In this document: positions 45,123 through 53,778 of the stretch, one piece after another
Layout: each line of letters begins with the position of its first letter
Position numbering within the stretch: position 1 is the first letter of the stretch
NCBI RefSeq assembly: GCF_002871795.1
Contig: NZ_PNHL01000005.1
Coordinates: 62,001 to 126,000, forward strand
Direction: 5' to 3'
Source: Brachybacterium sp. UMB0905
GTDB taxonomy: Bacteria; Actinomycetota; Actinomycetes; Actinomycetales; Dermabacteraceae
Length of the DNA: 64,000 nucleotides
Made by a program: the position numbers and the translations under genes
Notes under the pieces: model-generated
What the model saw: only the letters and a program-made list of their open reading frames with translations
Database searches by the model: none
Told to the model about the DNA's origin: nothing

Positions 45123-47864
45123 ATGGCGGAAAGACGCGATGGCCTGCGCTCCCGACGTCGACGAGGACGGGGTGGCGAGTCCGCACGGCCCGCCTACCCC
45201 CGGCACTGGGAGGCGGATATCGCCCTGCGCGACGGCTCCGCCGCGCATCTGCGCCCGATCCTCCCCGGGGATGCCGCCGCCCTGCAGGAGATGCACCTGC
45301 ACCAGTCCGAGCGCTCCCGCTACATGCGGTTCTTCGCCCCGATGCCGCGCCTGTCGGACAAGGACCTCGAACGCTTCACCACCGTCGACCACGTCGACCG
45401 CGTCGCCTTCGTCGTGTACATCGGCGAGGACCTTGTGGCCGTGGGCCGCTACGACCGCATCGAACCCGACACCGCGGAGGTCGCCTTCTATGTCGCCGAC
45501 GCCCGGCAGGGCAGAGGGCTGGGCTCGGTGCTGCTCGAGCACCTGGCCGCCGCGGCGCGCGAACGCGGCATCGACCGCTTCACCGCCGAGGTGCTGCCGC
45601 AGAACACCCAGATGATCACCGTGTTCACCGAAGCCGGTTTCGATGTGGAACGCACCCTGGACGACGGGGTGGTGCTCGTGTCCTTCCGCATCGACCCCAC
45701 CGCCCGCTCCCGCGCCGTCATGGCCGAACGGGAACAGCGCGCCGAGGCCCGGGCCATGGAGCGCATGCTCAATCCCACGAGCATCCTGCTGGTGGGCGTC
45801 TCCTCCCGGCGCGACAGCGTGGGCGGCCGCGTGCTGAGCGCCCTCGAGCTGTCCGGCTTCAGCGGGGCGCTGCACATCATCTCCCGTGAAGCCCTCGAGC
45901 TGCGCGGCCACCGCACCCACGCTCGCATCACCGACGTCCCCGGCCCCGTGGACCTCGCCGTGATCGCCCTGCGCCCCGAAGCGTGCCTGGAGGCTGTGGA
46001 GGACTGCGCCCAGATCGGCGTGCGCAGCATCGTCATCCCCACCGAAGGCTTCTCCGAGACCCCCGAACGCCGCGCCCTGCAGCGCGAGATCGTCACCCGC
46101 GCCCGCCGCCACGGCATGCGCCTGCTGGGCCCCGGCTCCCTCGGCTTCCTGCGCACCGGCGCGGACCCGATCTCCCTGTCCATCGCCCCGCGCATGCCCC
46201 GCCCCGGCGGGGTGGCGCTCGCCGGGCAGTCCAGCGCCCTGGCCGCGATGCTGCTCGCGGGCGCGGACGTGCGCGGCCTGGGCGTGCACGAGTTCGTGTC
46301 GGTGGGCAACCGGGCCGATGTGTCCCTCAACGACACCCTGCAGCACTGGCAGGACGACCCGGACGTGGACGTCATCGGCCTCGCCCTCGAATCGATGGGC
46401 AATCCCCGCAAATTCACCCGCATCGCCCGGCGCCTGACCCCCACCACGCCCCTGGTGGTGCTGCGCCCGCCAGGCAGCGAGCAGCAGCTGCCGCCCGGGC
46501 ACGACGTACGGCCATCGACCCTGCCGCGCGCAGCCCTGGACCAGGTGCTCGGCCAGGCCGGTGTGGTGCGTGCCGAGGGTGTGGACGAGCTGCTGGACGT
46601 GGTCGACGCGATCGGCCGCCAGGGACTGCCGCTCGGCCCGCGCGTCGGGATCCTCTCGAACACCGCGGCGCTCGGCGCCTCCCTGCGGGGCGCCGCCGAC
46701 CAGGCGGGGCTGACCGTCGTCGCCGACAACCGTTCCGTGCCGCTGTCCGAGGACCCGCGACTGATTCAGCGGGCTTTCACCTCGATGGCCGCGCTCGGCG
46801 AGGTCGACCTGGTGATCGCCGGAGTGCTCGACACGCACGCCGACCGCCGCAGCGGCGACCCTGCCGAGCTGCTGCGCCAGATGGCCATCGTCGCCCGTCA
46901 CTCCGAAGTGGTCCTGCTGGCCTGCGTGATCACGGGCGTGGATCGCCTCGCCGGGATCCAGGCGGCCGTGCGGACCGAGGGCGACCTCCCGCCTGTGCAC
47001 ACCACCGTGCGCTCCACGGTGCGCACCGCCGCCGCGATGCTCGAAGCCGCCGCCCGCCCCCAGGCCGATGACGAGGACCCCCCGCGCCGCGAGGACGTGG
47101 ACCGCGCTGCCGCCCGTCAGCTGGTGGAGACGGCGCTCACCCACCGCCACGGCCCCCATGACCTCGATGCCGCCCAGACCGCCGCGCTGCTGGCCGCCTA
47201 CGGCATCACGCTGCTGCCCACTGTGACCGTGCAGGACGAGGACGACGCCGTGACCGCCGCTGGACAGCTCGGCTACCCCGTGGCGCTCAAGAGCACTGAC
47301 CCGGTGCTGCGACACCGGGCGGACCTCGGCGGTGTGCGCCTGGCCATCCCCGATGCGATCCAGCTGCGCCACGCCCTCGCGCAGATGCGCGCGGACCTCT
47401 CCTACTCCTCGGCGCCGCTGGCCGTGCAGAGCATGGCCCCTGCCGGCGTGCCGGTCGTGGTGCGCAGCGTCGAGGATCCCTCCGTCGGCCCGGTGGTGTC
47501 CCTGTCCATCGCGGGGGATGCTACTGATCTGCTGGGCGATATCGCCTACGCCCTGCCCCCGCTCGGAGAAGCAGCGGCCCGGCGCCTCATCGACACCCCC
47601 GCCGCGAGTGTGAAACTGCGCGGCCTGAAGGGACTGCCGCCCGCGGACCGGGAAGCGCTCGCCGATCTCGTGGTGCGGGTGGGGATGCTCGCCGAGGACC
47701 TGCCCGAGCTCGCCGAACTCGAGCTGTACCCCGTGCTCGTGGCCGCTGAAGGCCTGACCGTGGTGGGGGCGAGCGTGCGGCTCGCACCAGCCCCGAACCG
47801 CACCGACGGGACGCGGCGGGTGCTGCTCGGACCCACCGCGAGCCCCGAGGCCCCCGCAACCTGA
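45123..47864 (+). CDS. GNAT acetyltransferase fused to ADP-forming acyl-CoA synthetase-like domains (Pat type)
   Basis: A 913-residue protein. Residues about 30-200 are a GNAT domain (YVADARQGRGLGSVLLEHL as the acetyl-CoA loop). Then come a CoA-binding Rossmann domain (SILLVGVSSRRDSVGG), a ligase-like domain (FVSVGNRADVSLNDTL) and an ATP-grasp domain (GITLLPTVTVQDEDDAV, VALKSTDPVLRHR). Such proteins acetylate lysines of enzymes such as acetyl-CoA synthetase; the synthetase-like half senses ligands and is usually inactive. The SHTG motif with the catalytic His is not seen, which agrees. In Salmonella Pat the order is reversed (GNAT last); an N-terminal GNAT is the common actinobacterial layout. 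Confidence 0.9.
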   Translation: MAERRDGLRSRRRRGRGGESARPAYPRHWEADIALRDGSAAHLRPILPGDAAALQEMHLHQSERSRYMRFFAPMPRLSDKDLERFTTVDHVDRVAFVVYIGEDLVAVGRYDRIEPDTAEVAFYVADARQGRGLGSVLLEHLAAAARERGIDRFTAEVLPQNTQMITVFTEAGFDVERTLDDGVVLVSFRIDPTARSRAVMAEREQRAEARAMERMLNPTSILLVGVSSRRDSVGGRVLSALELSGFSGALHIISREALELRGHRTHARITDVPGPVDLAVIALRPEACLEAVEDCAQIGVRSIVIPTEGFSETPERRALQREIVTRARRHGMRLLGPGSLGFLRTGADPISLSIAPRMPRPGGVALAGQSSALAAMLLAGADVRGLGVHEFVSVGNRADVSLNDTLQHWQDDPDVDVIGLALESMGNPRKFTRIARRLTPTTPLVVLRPPGSEQQLPPGHDVRPSTLPRAALDQVLGQAGVVRAEGVDELLDVVDAIGRQGLPLGPRVGILSNTAALGASLRGAADQAGLTVVADNRSVPLSEDPRLIQRAFTSMAALGEVDLVIAGVLDTHADRRSGDPAELLRQMAIVARHSEVVLLACVITGVDRLAGIQAAVRTEGDLPPVHTTVRSTVRTAAAMLEAAARPQADDEDPPRREDVDRAAARQLVETALTHRHGPHDLDAAQTAALLAAYGITLLPTVTVQDEDDAVTAAGQLGYPVALKSTDPVLRHRADLGGVRLAIPDAIQLRHALAQMRADLSYSSAPLAVQSMAPAGVPVVVRSVEDPSVGPVVSLSIAGDATDLLGDIAYALPPLGEAAARRLIDTPAASVKLRGLKGLPPADREALADLVVRVGMLAEDLPELAELELYPVLVAAEGLTVVGASVRLAPAPNRTDGTRRVLLGPTASPEAPAT

Positions 47865-47999
47865 CCGGCCCGGGGGGAAGGAGCCCCGCGCTCGGGGAGC
47901 CCGGAGCCGGCGGAGCGCCCTCTCCTCCACAATGCAGTGCCATCCACATCCGGTCCGGCAGCGCGCTGTCAGCGCGGCAACCCGTGCGAGGATGGGCTG

Positions 48000-48596
48000 A
48001 TGACCACCGTGCTGCCTGCCGCACTGCTGCGTGACCTCGAAAGCGCCGGATACTTCCCGGCCACGGCCGCGCAGACGCTCGACCGCGCCGTCCGCCGCTC
48101 CGAGGTGCTCGCCCACCTGGTGCGCCCCGAGACCACCTTCGACGGCCCCGAGGTGCGTCGGCACCTGACCGTGCTCGCTCTGACCCGCAGCCACCTGCTG
48201 ATCACCCATCTGGACGATGACCCGGCCGATGCCCTGAACCCCAGCCAGGTGGTCGCCACCACCGAACGGATCGCCCTGACCGCGATCACCGCCACCGGGC
48301 TCTCGCAGGTGTTCGACACCGACGGCGATGGCGGCCGCGCCGGAGCCCAGGAGGCCGAGGTGACGCTCGGCATCAGCTGGGGCGGCACGCGCCGCATCGA
48401 CCTCGAGCGCGCCGTCTGCGAGGACCCCACCTGCCAGATGGACCACGGCTACACCGGCGCCATCGCCCCCTCCGACCTTGCGCTGCGCATCAGTGCCCTG
48501 GCCGATGGCGCCACCGCCGTCACTGCTGCTCTCGACTTCCACGACCAGCTGGTGGATGCGATCGACAGCGTCGGCGCCCCCGCCACGTCCCGCTGA
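48000..48596 (+). CDS. DUF5998 family protein
   Basis: A cytoplasmic protein of 198 residues found in actinobacteria, function unknown. Conserved-looking parts are LLRDLESAGYFPATAAQTLDRA, VLALTRSHLLITHLDD and CEDPTCQMDHGYTG (two Cys and one His that might bind a metal). ATG at 48000 has GAGGAT 6 nt upstream, a weak -10 candidate for a leaderless mRNA. The gene usually sits between the Pat-like fusion and the phosphatase, as here. Confidence 0.88.
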   Translation: MTTVLPAALLRDLESAGYFPATAAQTLDRAVRRSEVLAHLVRPETTFDGPEVRRHLTVLALTRSHLLITHLDDDPADALNPSQVVATTERIALTAITATGLSQVFDTDGDGGRAGAQEAEVTLGISWGGTRRIDLERAVCEDPTCQMDHGYTGAIAPSDLALRISALADGATAVTAALDFHDQLVDAIDSVGAPATSR

Positions 48597-48603
48597 GGTG
48601 CCG

Positions 48604-49731
48604 GTGACGCTCCCGGCCACCGACGATCTGCTGCCGCCGCCCTTCGCGGACGGCGCGCGCCCCGGCCTGCTGGACCTCCTGCCACCCCTGGTACAGAACC
48701 CGGTCCCGGGCCGCGACGTCATCGTCCTGCTGGACGGCGTGGGCTCGACCCTGCTGGACGAGCACCGCTCGATCACCCCGACGCTGCGCCGCCTGAGCGG
48801 ACAGGTCCAGCACGTGCGCGCCCCCGCCCCCACCACCACGAGCGTGAGCATGGTCTGCCTGCACACCGCGCGAGCCCCGATCGAGCACGGGGTGCTGGGC
48901 CATATGACCTTCGACCCCGCCCGCGGCGCAGCGATCAATCAGCTCACCGGAGCGCCCGATGTCGATCCACGCACCTGGATGCCGCTGCGCACCCCCGTGG
49001 AAGCAGGGTCCCGGCGTGCCATCCAGGTGGGCCCGGCCAAGCACGGCGGCTCGCATCTGAGCCGCGTCGCCTACCGCGGCTGGGAGTTCCTCGCCCACGG
49101 CCGCGGGGACCGGGTCGAGGCGGTCCGGACGGCTCTGCATCGCGCGGGGCCCGATGGGCTCGTGCACCTGCACGTCGATGACGCGGACCATGCCGGGCAC
49201 CGCCACGGCGTGAACTCGGACCGCTGGCGAGAGGCACTCGCCGAGGTGGACGGCCTCGTGGCAGCGCTGCTGCGGCGCCTTCCACGCGGCACCCGCCTGC
49301 ACATCACCGCCGATCACGGCATGGTGGATACGAGCGAGGAGGCCACCGTGGACCTCGCCGAGCAGCCCGCGATTCAGGGCCTTGTGCGGGCCATCTCCGG
49401 GGAGGCGCGGGCCCTTGGCTTGCACGCCGCTCCCGGTGACGGCGCCGCCGAGGAGCTCGCGGTGCGGCTCGAGGAGCTGCTGGGGGAGCGGGCGCTGGTG
49501 CTGCGCGCGGCGCAGCTGCTCGAGCGCGGCGTGCTCGGGCCACCGGATGCGGTGGTACCGCCGTGGGTCGCGCCGCGCATCCCCGATGTGCTGCTGCTGG
49601 CCCGCGGGATCTGGCGCGTCGATGACTACTCCCGGCGCGAGGAGCCGCACAAGGCGCGAGCGATGATCGGCGCGCATGGCTCGCTGACAGCCGCCGAAGC
49701 TGTGGTGCCGCTGCTGCAGCTGGACGTATGA
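48604..49731 (+). CDS. Alkaline phosphatase superfamily / nucleotide pyrophosphatase-like protein
   Basis: A type I phosphodiesterase/nucleotide pyrophosphatase fold of 375 residues. Metal ligands are suggested by VLLDGVGSTLLD (first Asp), the Thr-rich TTTSVS nucleophile region, HVDDADHAGHRHG and ITADHGMVD. There is no signal peptide. I chose GTG at 48604 because GAGG ends 5 nt upstream; GTG at 48598 is close by. It directly follows DUF5998. The substrate is unknown. Confidence 0.88.
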   Translation: MTLPATDDLLPPPFADGARPGLLDLLPPLVQNPVPGRDVIVLLDGVGSTLLDEHRSITPTLRRLSGQVQHVRAPAPTTTSVSMVCLHTARAPIEHGVLGHMTFDPARGAAINQLTGAPDVDPRTWMPLRTPVEAGSRRAIQVGPAKHGGSHLSRVAYRGWEFLAHGRGDRVEAVRTALHRAGPDGLVHLHVDDADHAGHRHGVNSDRWREALAEVDGLVAALLRRLPRGTRLHITADHGMVDTSEEATVDLAEQPAIQGLVRAISGEARALGLHAAPGDGAAEELAVRLEELLGERALVLRAAQLLERGVLGPPDAVVPPWVAPRIPDVLLLARGIWRVDDYSRREEPHKARAMIGAHGSLTAAEAVVPLLQLDV

Positions 49732-49787
49732 GCCCGCCAGCCGCCTGCGACCCCTGACGCCTGTGATCCCGCGCCGAGTGGGGCAGG

Positions 49788-51089
49788 TCAGTCGTGTTTG
49801 GAGCCGAAGACGATCTCGTCCCAGCTGGGCATCGAGGCGCGCTTGCTGCGCGACCGGCTCTGCTTCGCAGGCTTCGCCGGGGTCTTCTCCGCCTCGCCGT
49901 CGGCCGCGCTCTCGCGCGGGGCGGGGACATCGTCGAAGCCCGGCAGCGGCGTGAGATCCACAGTGTCCTGGTAGTGGACTGACTCCGCGTCCTGATCGGG
50001 CTGCTCGGCGCCGGTCTCGCCCGCCTGCGCATCATCCGATCCCGCTTCGGCAGCATCGTCGCCCTGCGCAGCACTCTCCGGGCCGTGAGCGTCCTCGTGC
50101 TGATCTGCAGAATCGTCCTCGTCAGCGGAATCCTCCGCGGAGCTGTCTGCGGCATGCTCACGGGCGGCCTCCGAATCGGCGTCCAGCACCCCGATCAGCG
50201 GGCCATCTGCCGCATCATCGGCGGCATCCTTGTCCGTCTCCTCGTTGTCGGGAGCATCCGTCGGGCTCTGTTCCGCCTCACTGAGATCGGACCACACCGT
50301 CTCGGAGGCGTCATCCTCGCTGTCGTCGACCGCGCGGGGGACCGGACGCAGACCCCGCCGGGCGTTCAGCGCATCGAGGTCGGACTCATCGAAGGTCGAG
50401 GGATGCTCCGGCGGCAGGGTGCGGCGCGGCGGCGCCGAGGGGCCGTGGCCCTCGAGGGAGCCATCGGCCTCGAGGTCGTAGACCGCAGAACGGACCGCCT
50501 GCAGGCGGGCACGGCCTCGCGTCGGCTCCACGGGGGCGTCCTCATCGCTGATCCAACGCGCCTCGTCATCGATCGCGGAGAGCGAGCGGTTCTGCACATC
50601 GGCCACCCAATGCGCCTGCCGGGTGCGGCCGCCTGCGGAGAACGTCAGCTCAAGAGTCCAGGTCCCATCGGGCCGACGCCACGCATCCCACACATGCTCA
50701 CCGGCGGCCTCACGGGCCGCGAGGCGTTCGATGACCACGGAATCCAGGGCGGGACCACCCCGGCCGATGGGGAAGGCGCGGGCGCGCTGCGCGGTCCACT
50801 CGCGCTCGGCGATCACGGGGCCCTCATAGCGCCGCACATGCTCAAGCGGAATATCGGAGGTCTCTGCGATGTCCTCCGCGCTGCGGCCCGAGCGCAGCAG
50901 CGCCTGGATTTCGCGAGGCCGCAGGGGCGTGCTGTCCTCCGCCTGGATCATGTTCAGAGCGGGCCGGTCGGAGCGCACCGCGGCGCGCAGCGCCTTATCG
51001 ATGCGCAGGGTGTACCGCTCGCCGTCGGAATCGATGAGGAGCACATGTTCCCCGTCGTCGTGGATCCCGTCGAGTTCGAGCTCGCGCAT
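49788..51089 (-). CDS. sepH: Septation protein SepH
   Basis: A cell-division protein of actinobacteria that binds FtsZ and promotes its assembly (known from Streptomyces SepH). The N-terminal DUF3071 region has a helix-turn-helix (REIQALLRSGRSAEDIAETS) at about 55-100. A long acidic, low-complexity middle (Asp/Glu/Ala-rich, about 230-390) follows, with the conserved C-terminal tail ASMPSWDEIVFGSK. The 433 residues are typical. AGAGGA precedes the ATG at 51089; the in-frame sequence further upstream lacks the family start. Confidence 0.95.
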   Translation of the reverse strand: MRELELDGIHDDGEHVLLIDSDGERYTLRIDKALRAAVRSDRPALNMIQAEDSTPLRPREIQALLRSGRSAEDIAETSDIPLEHVRRYEGPVIAEREWTAQRARAFPIGRGGPALDSVVIERLAAREAAGEHVWDAWRRPDGTWTLELTFSAGGRTRQAHWVADVQNRSLSAIDDEARWISDEDAPVEPTRGRARLQAVRSAVYDLEADGSLEGHGPSAPPRRTLPPEHPSTFDESDLDALNARRGLRPVPRAVDDSEDDASETVWSDLSEAEQSPTDAPDNEETDKDAADDAADGPLIGVLDADSEAAREHAADSSAEDSADEDDSADQHEDAHGPESAAQGDDAAEAGSDDAQAGETGAEQPDQDAESVHYQDTVDLTPLPGFDDVPAPRESAADGEAEKTPAKPAKQSRSRSKRASMPSWDEIVFGSKHD

Positions 51090-51457
51090 CGTCGTCCTCT
51101 CCGTCGGCGGTGGCCGACTCGCGGCGGACACCGGCCCGGGTGGCCGATGACATCCCGGCGGCGCCTCCGGCTGGCTGGCGGACCGCCCCACGGGACAGAA
51201 GTCTAGGCCGTGACCATACCGTGCTATCTGTGGATCGCAGCTGGGGACACTCCGCCTCCACACTCCGATGCGGGGCCGGACACAGAGGATCCGATCAGCA
51301 GCCAGACGTGTTGTCCCCTGCGAGGGGCTCTGCAATAATGCCGCCGCATTGAGCGTTGGGACACGCACCGGGAGCATTCCGGAGCTTCGCCCACACCGGC
51401 GCCGGAGCGCCCCCGGAACAAGGTCGCACCACCCGAACAACCAGGAACGGACCGTAG
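51090..51457. promoter_or_regulatory. Divergent intergenic region with a strong promoter for DUF4193
   Basis: About 370 bases between sepH and the DUF4193 gene. On the + strand TTGTCC (51312-51317) and AATAAT (51335-51340) are exactly 17 nt apart, the best vegetative-type promoter in the window. It leaves a leader of about 110 nt with a weak GGAACGGA site before the ATG. A minus-strand promoter for sepH was not pinned down. No gene is supported inside. Confidence 0.6.
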
Positions 51458-51757
51458 ATGGCCACTGATTACGACGCCCCGCGCAAGAACGACGACGAGT
51501 CCGGCGACGACTCCATCGAGGAGCTGAAGGGCCGACGGAACGAGGCGGCGACCCCTGCAGTCGATGAGGACGAGGCTGAAGCAGCGGACTCCTATGAGCT
51601 GCCCGGCGCGGATCTGTCCGGCGAGGAGCTGTCCGTGCGGGTCCTGCCCCGCCAGGCGGATGAGTTCACCTGCGCCAGCTGCTTCCTCGTGAAGCACCGC
51701 AGCCAGATCGACCACGTCGAAGGCACCCTCATCATCTGCAAGGAGTGCGCCGCCTGA
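51458..51757 (+). CDS. DUF4193 zinc-ribbon protein
   Basis: A 99-residue actinobacterial protein. The first two-thirds are acidic (for example DEDEAEAADSYELPGADLSGEEL); the end has CASCFLVKHRSQ and ICKECAA, a C-x2-C...C-x2-C zinc ribbon. The family (Rv2699c in Mycobacterium) is highly conserved and resembles RNA-polymerase-associated small proteins, but no function is proven. A strong promoter and a strong terminator make it a monocistronic unit. Confidence 0.93.
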   Translation: MATDYDAPRKNDDESGDDSIEELKGRRNEAATPAVDEDEAEAADSYELPGADLSGEELSVRVLPRQADEFTCASCFLVKHRSQIDHVEGTLIICKECAA

Positions 51758-51786
51758 CAGTGCGGCACAGCGCGGCAGAACACCGA

Positions 51787-51832
51787 TACGACGACGGCAC
51801 CGTCCCCGATCCGGGGAGGTGCCGTCGTCGTA
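51787..51832. terminator. Terminator between DUF4193 and DUF3093
   Basis: A perfect 15-bp stem (51787-51801 with 51818-51832) is extended inside by TCCCCG/CGGGGA with one bulged base. It lies between convergent genes. Confidence 0.9.
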
Positions 51833-51858
51833 CTGTGCGGGCTGATCGAGTACGCCGC

Positions 51859-52419
51859 TCAGGACCGATCGGGCGGCGAGGAATGCATGCGCTGCGCCGC
51901 CTGCAGGGCCGCCGCCAAGTCCTCCGGGCGGCGGGTGGAGGCCACCCACGCGGTCACGGGATCCTCACGATCCAGCACCGGCACGCGGATGCCGCTGCGC
52001 GCCCAGCTGCGGATGCAGTGATGGGCCAGCGGCTCGAAATCCTGGCCGATGGTGCGCTGCCACTCCTGCCCGGTGAGCACCTGCACCTCGCCGAGCTCGG
52101 CGACATCGATATGGGCACGCCCGAGCCGGAAGGTGCTCCCGGTGACATCCAGCACAGGGGAGTACAGCATCACCAGAGCAATCGCTGCGAGGATCGCGAC
52201 CACAGCCACGATCCCGCCGAGCTCGGGGCTCATCGGCACCAGGGCCAGCCCCAGCGAGCCGCCGAGGCCGAACGCGATCACCCAGCCGCCGAGGCCCGGC
52301 AGCAGATGCTCATGGAACAGCGTCCCGCCAGTCGGCCCCGTCGGTGCGTGTCCTGCGGCACGGGAGGAGCGCTGCGAGCGCGCGGCAGGATCAGGAGAGT
52401 TCGAGGTGGTGGCGGACAT
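51859..52419 (-). CDS. DUF3093 membrane protein
   Basis: A 186-residue protein with two adjacent membrane helices (GGWVIAFGLGGSLGLALV and GGIVAVVAILAAIALVMLY), then a soluble C-terminal domain with LDREDPVTAWVASTRRPEDL. The disordered N-terminus is Ser/Ala-rich. The family is known only from actinobacteria and always lies near dut and DUF4193 (Rv2698 in Mycobacterium). Its function is unknown. It is divergent from dut. Confidence 0.92.
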   Translation of the reverse strand: MSATTSNSPDPAARSQRSSRAAGHAPTGPTGGTLFHEHLLPGLGGWVIAFGLGGSLGLALVPMSPELGGIVAVVAILAAIALVMLYSPVLDVTGSTFRLGRAHIDVAELGEVQVLTGQEWQRTIGQDFEPLAHHCIRSWARSGIRVPVLDREDPVTAWVASTRRPEDLAAALQAAQRMHSSPPDRS

Positions 52420-52492
52420 GGCCCCATCGTCTCATGGCCCGAGGGAAGAGCTTCTGCACCGCCGACCGGCAGCGGGGGCCTACGCTGTGAGC

Positions 52493-52996
52493 ATGTCTGA
52501 GACTCTGCCCGCCGGGCCCGCCCCGGATGACCCGCCGGTGCTGCGCGTGCGTCGCCTCGGGGATGCCACCCTGCCGCACCGTGCCCACGCCGACGATGCG
52601 GGGCTGGACCTCACCAGCGCCGAGGACCTGGTGATCCCGCCCGGCGGCCGGGCGCTCGTCGGCACCGGGCTCGCCATCGCGCTGCCGCCCGGAACGGTGG
52701 GCATGGTGTGCCCGCGCTCGGGCCTTGCGGCGCGCCACGGCATCACGGTCCTCAACGGTCCGGGCATCATCGACGCCGGCTACCGCGGTGAGGTCAAGGT
52801 TCCGCTGCACAACACGGACCTTGAGGAACCCTTCACGCTCACCGCCGGAGACCGCATCGCCCAGCTGGTGGTGCTGCCGTATCTTGCGCCGCAGCTGGTG
52901 GAGGTCGACGACCTCGAGGCCACCGACCGGGCGGAGTCAGGTTTCGGCTCCAGCGGCGGTATCGCCGCCTTCGCCCAGACCCCGCAGGAGGGATGA
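52493..52996 (+). CDS. dut: dUTP diphosphatase
   Basis: Hydrolyses dUTP to dUMP and PPi, limiting uracil in DNA and feeding thymidylate synthesis. A trimeric dUTPase of 167 residues. The five motifs are DAGLDLTS, PRSGLAARHG, GIIDAGYRGE, GDRIAQLVV and GFGSSGG (mobile C-terminal arm). ATG at 52493 has TACGCT 6 nt upstream, so the transcript is probably leaderless. The DUF3710 gene starts 2 nt after its stop. Confidence 0.97.
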   Translation: MSETLPAGPAPDDPPVLRVRRLGDATLPHRAHADDAGLDLTSAEDLVIPPGGRALVGTGLAIALPPGTVGMVCPRSGLAARHGITVLNGPGIIDAGYRGEVKVPLHNTDLEEPFTLTAGDRIAQLVVLPYLAPQLVEVDDLEATDRAESGFGSSGGIAAFAQTPQEG

Positions 52997-52998
52997 AA

Positions 52999-53778
52999 AT
53001 GGGACTGTTCTCCCGCCGCCGCAAGAGCAAGGACGCCGATCCTCAGCCGGAGGATGCCCGGACGACCGAGGATGCGGCCGTCGATGACGTCGACGACCGC
53101 GACCACAGCGACGACACGGACGCTGCGACATCGGACAGCGCCGCTGAGGACGCGCCGACTGAGCGCCCGGAGCACCTCGAGGACGGCCCCTTCGATGTCG
53201 CCGACGCCCCGGGGGAGTCCCGGATCGATCTGGGCGGCCTGCAGGTGCCCACCGTCGACGGCATGGAGCTGCGCATGGAAGTGGATCAGCGCAGCAAGGC
53301 CGTCACCGGCGCGAACCTCGTGATCCAGGGCTCATCCCTGCAGGTCCAGGCCTTTGCCGCGCCGAAGTCCCGCGGGCTGTGGGAGGAGGTGCGCTCCTCC
53401 CTGCGCGGCAGCGTCGTCAAGCAGGGCGGCACCGCAGAGGTGCGCCCGGGACCCTTCGGCACCGAACTGGTCACCCGCCTGCCCGTCAAGCGGCCCGATG
53501 GCCGCACCGGCTATCGACCCGCCCGCTTCATCGGCGTGGACGGACCGCGCTGGTTCCTGCGCGCCATCCTCACCGGCAAGGCGCTCAGCGACCCCGAGCA
53601 GGCACAGCGGTTCGAGACCCTCATCTCGCGCCTGGTGGTGGTGCGCGGTGGGGAGGCGATGGCCCCGCAGGAGCTGATCCCACTGCATCTGCCGGGGGAG
53701 CGGCCCGGCCTGCAGCAGATCCGCTCCGGCCCGCTCGACCCGCTGGCGCGGGGTCCCGAGATCACCCAGATCGGATGA
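52999..53778 (+). CDS. DUF3710 family protein
   Basis: A cytoplasmic actinobacterial protein, 259 residues, of unknown function. A basic start (MGLFSRRRKSK) and an acidic linker lead to the DUF3710 domain from about residue 65 (RIDLGGLQVP, VQAFAAPKSRGLWEEVR, GPRWFLRAILTG). The ATG at 52999 lies 6 nt after AGGAGGG and is preferred over the ATG at 52993. The dut-DUF3710-DUF3159 order matches other actinobacteria. Confidence 0.93.
   Translation: MGLFSRRRKSKDADPQPEDARTTEDAAVDDVDDRDHSDDTDAATSDSAAEDAPTERPEHLEDGPFDVADAPGESRIDLGGLQVPTVDGMELRMEVDQRSKAVTGANLVIQGSSLQVQAFAAPKSRGLWEEVRSSLRGSVVKQGGTAEVRPGPFGTELVTRLPVKRPDGRTGYRPARFIGVDGPRWFLRAILTGKALSDPEQAQRFETLISRLVVVRGGEAMAPQELIPLHLPGERPGLQQIRSGPLDPLARGPEITQIG

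Noticed and set aside
45012..48938. A 1308-codon open frame on the minus strand
   Set aside because: It is antisense to the Pat-like fusion and DUF5998 genes, whose domains are clear. The product is Gly/His/Arg/Gln-rich low complexity, an artefact of high GC.
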